Below, piece after piece: positions 5,994-7,237 of a stretch of 7,237 nt of DNA. Each line of letters begins with the position of its first letter. Positions within the stretch are counted from its first letter, which is position 1. The position numbers and the translations under genes are program-made. The stretch is from MWCR01 sp041665165 (GTDB taxonomy: Bacteria > Patescibacteriota > Patescibacteriia > 2-12-FULL-60-25): assembly GCA_041665165.1 (NCBI GenBank), contig JBAYJJ010000051.1, positions 1 through 7,237 on the forward strand, in the 5' to 3' direction. Below the pieces are notes generated by a model that had not been told where the DNA came from, ran no database searches, and saw only the letters and a program-made list of their open reading frames with translations.

Positions 5994-6632
5994 CTAATTC
6001 ATTCTGAATAAATCTATAATCCAACTATATGGCGTGTTTAAGATATAACCAAAAATATTAAGGCCGAGAAGCGCTTCGGCTAAAATTAAAATCATCAAAG
6101 CCCAAGGCCCGTATGTTTCGTACTGATTTCTGACAGACAGATACTTTGGTTGGTCCAGCAGGGCGATGACTACTTTAGAGCCATCTAAAGGAGGAATGGG
6201 TATTAGATTGAAAAGCATCAGAATTACGTTAAACTGAAATAGGTAGGCTAAGAAAACAATCAAATATTTTCCGCCAAAAATTGGAGCTGTCAAATGAAGC
6301 AGTAACGCAGAAAGAGCCAGAAAAATAAAATTACTAATAGGACCGGCTATACCTACTATTATTGATCCCCATCTGCGGTTTTTTAGATTATACGGATTGT
6401 AAGGCACTGGCTTGCCCCATCCAAAACCAACGAAAACCAGGGCTAAAAAACCAAAAATATCAATATGAGCAAAAGGGTTCAGGGTAAGCCTGCCCATGCG
6501 TTTAGCAGTCTGATCGCCGAGCAATGTAGCGGCTAAGGCATGCGAAAACTCGTGCACAGTCAAAGCCACAAGTATGGCTATGACCATCAAGATGAATGCG
6601 AATGGATCTGAGTATAGAGTTGATAAAAACAT
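5994..6632 (-). CDS. M50 / site-2 protease family intramembrane metallopeptidase
   Basis: A 212-residue intramembrane zinc protease of the S2P/M50 family, of the small Rv/YwhC-like kind without PDZ or CBS domains. The zinc-binding motif HEFSH is at residues 27-31 inside the first hydrophobic segment. The second active-site motif NLIPIPPLDG is at 142-151, with D150 as third ligand. The family segments NPFAHID (52-58) and AGPISNF (96-102) are present. About five to six membrane segments are visible. Family members cleave membrane-bound substrates such as anti-sigma factors or signal peptide remnants; the substrate here is unknown. It is the first gene of a probable two-gene transcript with the downstream membrane protein. 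Its ATG has at most a weak AGG upstream. A TATTAT box (6661-6656, minus strand) could be its -10, but no good -35 was found. It is divergent from rpmB, sharing a 59-base gap. Confidence 0.95.
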   Translation of the reverse strand: MFLSTLYSDPFAFILMVIAILVALTVHEFSHALAATLLGDQTAKRMGRLTLNPFAHIDIFGFLALVFVGFGWGKPVPYNPYNLKNRRWGSIIVGIAGPISNFIFLALSALLLHLTAPIFGGKYLIVFLAYLFQFNVILMLFNLIPIPPLDGSKVVIALLDQPKYLSVRNQYETYGPWALMILILAEALLGLNIFGYILNTPYSWIIDLFRMN

Positions 6633-6649
6633 AGGCCTGGTTTAACTAC

Positions 6650-6678
6650 TTGCCAATAATACATTAATTGTCTATACT
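6650..6678 (+). promoter_or_regulatory. sigma70-type promoter of rpmB, near-leaderless
   Basis: TTGCCA (6650-6655), a 17-base spacer, then TATACT (6673-6678). The predicted start is near 6685, only about 7 bases before the rpmB ATG at 6692. The layout nearly matches the rpsL promoter: same spacer length, with 13 versus 12 bases from the -10 box to the ATG. Confidence 0.75.
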
Positions 6679-6691
6679 TGCGCTAATCAAT

Positions 6692-6946
6692 ATGTCCCGA
6701 ATCTGTATTTTAACCGGGAAAAAGGCCAATGTAGCCAATCGCCGGAGCCATTCCAACCAAGCCACGAAACGCCTCCAGGGGGTCAATCTCCAGTCCAGGC
6801 GCTTAGGAGGCTTGAAACTCAAAGTCTCAGCCAGAGCTTTGAAGACGCTTTTGAGATACAAGGCCATGGAAAGCGGCGAGATCCTGACCAAGAAGCAGAA
6901 GAAGCAGGCCAAGAAAGTAGCAAGGGCAAAGGAGAAGAAGGCCTAG
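6692..6946 (+). CDS. rpmB: 50S ribosomal protein L28 (bL28)
   Basis: An 84-residue large-subunit protein. The N-terminus MSRICILTGKKANVANRRSHSN matches the bL28 signature (a C-x-x-TGKK start followed by a N-x-R/V-SHSN segment); next come TKRLQGVNLQ (about 25-34) and the VSARALKTL block (44-52). The C-terminal 20 residues are a lysine-rich tail. An upstream in-frame ATG at 6668 was not chosen because it lies inside the promoter spacer and adds eight residues not found in the family. The gene forms a self-contained unit: its own promoter, a leader of about 7 bases with no SD, and an intrinsic terminator 30 bases after the TAG stop. The only cysteine is C5, so the zinc-binding form of bL28 is not present. 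Confidence 0.95.
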   Translation: MSRICILTGKKANVANRRSHSNQATKRLQGVNLQSRRLGGLKLKVSARALKTLLRYKAMESGEILTKKQKKQAKKVARAKEKKA

Positions 6947-6973
6947 CGCTGAACCCCTAACGCTAAACGCAGA
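6946..6973. repeat. Degenerate heptanucleotide array after rpmB
   Basis: Four tandem 7-bp units starting at the last base of the rpmB stop: GCGCTGA, ACCCCTA, ACGCTAA and ACGCAGA. ACGCTAA is the reverse complement of TTAGCGT in the array at 5922-5956, in opposite orientation. It is more degenerate than the other two arrays. Confidence 0.6.
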
Positions 6974-6976
6974 ATT

Positions 6977-7010
6977 AAGCCCCAGTGCAGAAATGCCTGG
7001 GGTTTTGACT
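6977..7010 (+). terminator. Intrinsic terminator of rpmB with GNRA loop
   Basis: CCCCAG (6980-6985) pairs with CTGGGG (6997-7002). An inner GCA/TGC stem is offset by one bulged T and closed by a GAAA tetraloop (6990-6993). Two A-T pairs and a G-T wobble extend the base. A run of four T residues follows at once, with more T residues after 7010. This is a well-formed Rho-independent terminator. Confidence 0.9.
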
Positions 7011-7020
7011 TTTCTGGATA

Positions 7021-7026
7021 TATAAT
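7021..7026 (+). promoter_or_regulatory. Candidate -10 box for the plus-strand lipoprotein gene
   Basis: A perfect TATAAT lies 46 bases before the ATG at 7073, which would give a leader of about 40 bases. The expected -35 position (6998-7003) lies in the rpmB terminator stem and does not match the consensus. TTGACT at 7005-7010 is only 10 bases away, too close to be its -35. Confidence 0.45.
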
Positions 7027-7060
7027 GTAATTATTGCCCTCAACGTTTCGGTCTGTCACT

Positions 7061-7068
7061 AGAGGAGG
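7061..7068 (+). promoter_or_regulatory. Strong Shine-Dalgarno of the plus-strand lipoprotein
   Basis: AGAGGAGG lies 4 bases before the ATG at 7073 and decides this start. It is as strong as the SD of the YD-repeat lipoprotein and unlike the SD-less ribosomal genes in the window. Confidence 0.85.
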
Positions 7069-7072
7069 CTAC

Positions 7073-7237
7073 ATGTACATTCACAGTCGAATATTGCAGT
7101 TGTTCGCCATGCTATCCCTGGTCTTGTTCTGCGCGTGCACATCGGGCGGTAGTACACCGCCGCCTGAACCCACGCCCACCAACACGTGCAAGGCTATGGA
7201 TATAATCCTGCTGGATTCATCAGGCGCAGCCATGAGC
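7073..7237 (+). CDS. Predicted lipoprotein with the start of a VWA-like domain, 3' end outside the window
   Basis: 55 codons are visible and open to the window edge. A signal peptide with Arg6 and a hydrophobic core ends in FCAC (lipidated Cys22, with F rather than L at -3). A Gly/Ser/Pro-rich linker to about residue 40 follows. Then comes CKAMDIILLDSSGAAMS, which resembles the first strand and metal-binding (MIDAS) loop of von Willebrand factor A domains (hydrophobic strand, then D-x-S-x-S, G, M-S). Here the loop reads D-S-S-G-A, so the fifth MIDAS position is Ala. VWA domains mediate metal-dependent protein binding, often at cell surfaces. With so little sequence the domain call is tentative; the lipoprotein signal is firmer. 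It starts its own transcript after the rpmB terminator. Confidence 0.7.
   Translation, partial: MYIHSRILQLFAMLSLVLFCACTSGGSTPPPEPTPTNTCKAMDIILLDSSGAAMS

Noticed and set aside
7005..7026. TTGACT followed by TATAAT as a promoter pair
   Set aside because: The spacer is only 10 bases, too short for sigma70; the TTGACT belongs to the T-rich tail of the rpmB terminator.

Overview
The window is bacterial chromosomal DNA of moderate GC content, carrying core translation genes mixed with less conserved envelope genes. All reading frames are consistent with the standard genetic code: no in-frame TGA interrupts a recognised gene, and TGA serves once as a stop. The lineage cannot be fixed from this sequence. 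Compact gene packing, near-leaderless ribosomal protein genes, weak or absent Shine-Dalgarno (SD) sequences on most genes, a small site-2 protease and the common 'VIPAKAGIQ' palindromic repeat would fit a candidate-phylum organism such as Patescibacteria. That is a guess (roughly 0.4), not a demonstration.

Layout, from the high-coordinate side of the main minus-strand block. The str operon is transcribed on the minus strand in the order rpsL (3495-3070), rpsG (3057-2590), an unrecognised lipoprotein gene (2584-1805), then fusA (1799 down to the window edge, lacking its C-terminal domain). A strong sigma70-type promoter lies directly in front of rpsL. The lipoprotein gene sits between rpsG and fusA with only 5 bases on each side, and its 5' end contains a VIPAKAGIQ-type repeat. 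Upstream of the operon, and separated from it by an intrinsic terminator (3611-3633), is a minus-strand gene for a cysteine-rich YD-repeat lipoprotein (3653-4357) with a strong SD.

Further upstream, still on the minus strand, are a 503-residue polytopic membrane protein of unknown function (4460-5971) and a rhomboid-sized M50/site-2 protease (5994-6632). They are 22 bases apart and probably cotranscribed, protease first. Divergent from the protease and on the plus strand is a compact unit: promoter, rpmB (bL28, 6692-6946) and a GNRA-loop intrinsic terminator. After it begins a plus-strand lipoprotein gene (7073 to the right edge), which starts what looks like a von Willebrand factor A domain.

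Themes worth following: (1) an envelope lipoprotein gene embedded in the str operon; (2) near-leaderless promoters with the same geometry on rpsL and rpmB, contrasting with strong SDs on two lipoprotein genes; (3) three short arrays of degenerate 7-bp repeats sharing a CGT/ACG core, two of them read as codons in the same membrane protein gene; (4) a lipoprotein whose YD repeats are bracketed by cysteines. No tRNA, rRNA, CRISPR array, transposase or integrase was seen. Intergenic gaps are all under about 160 bases and their contents are listed.
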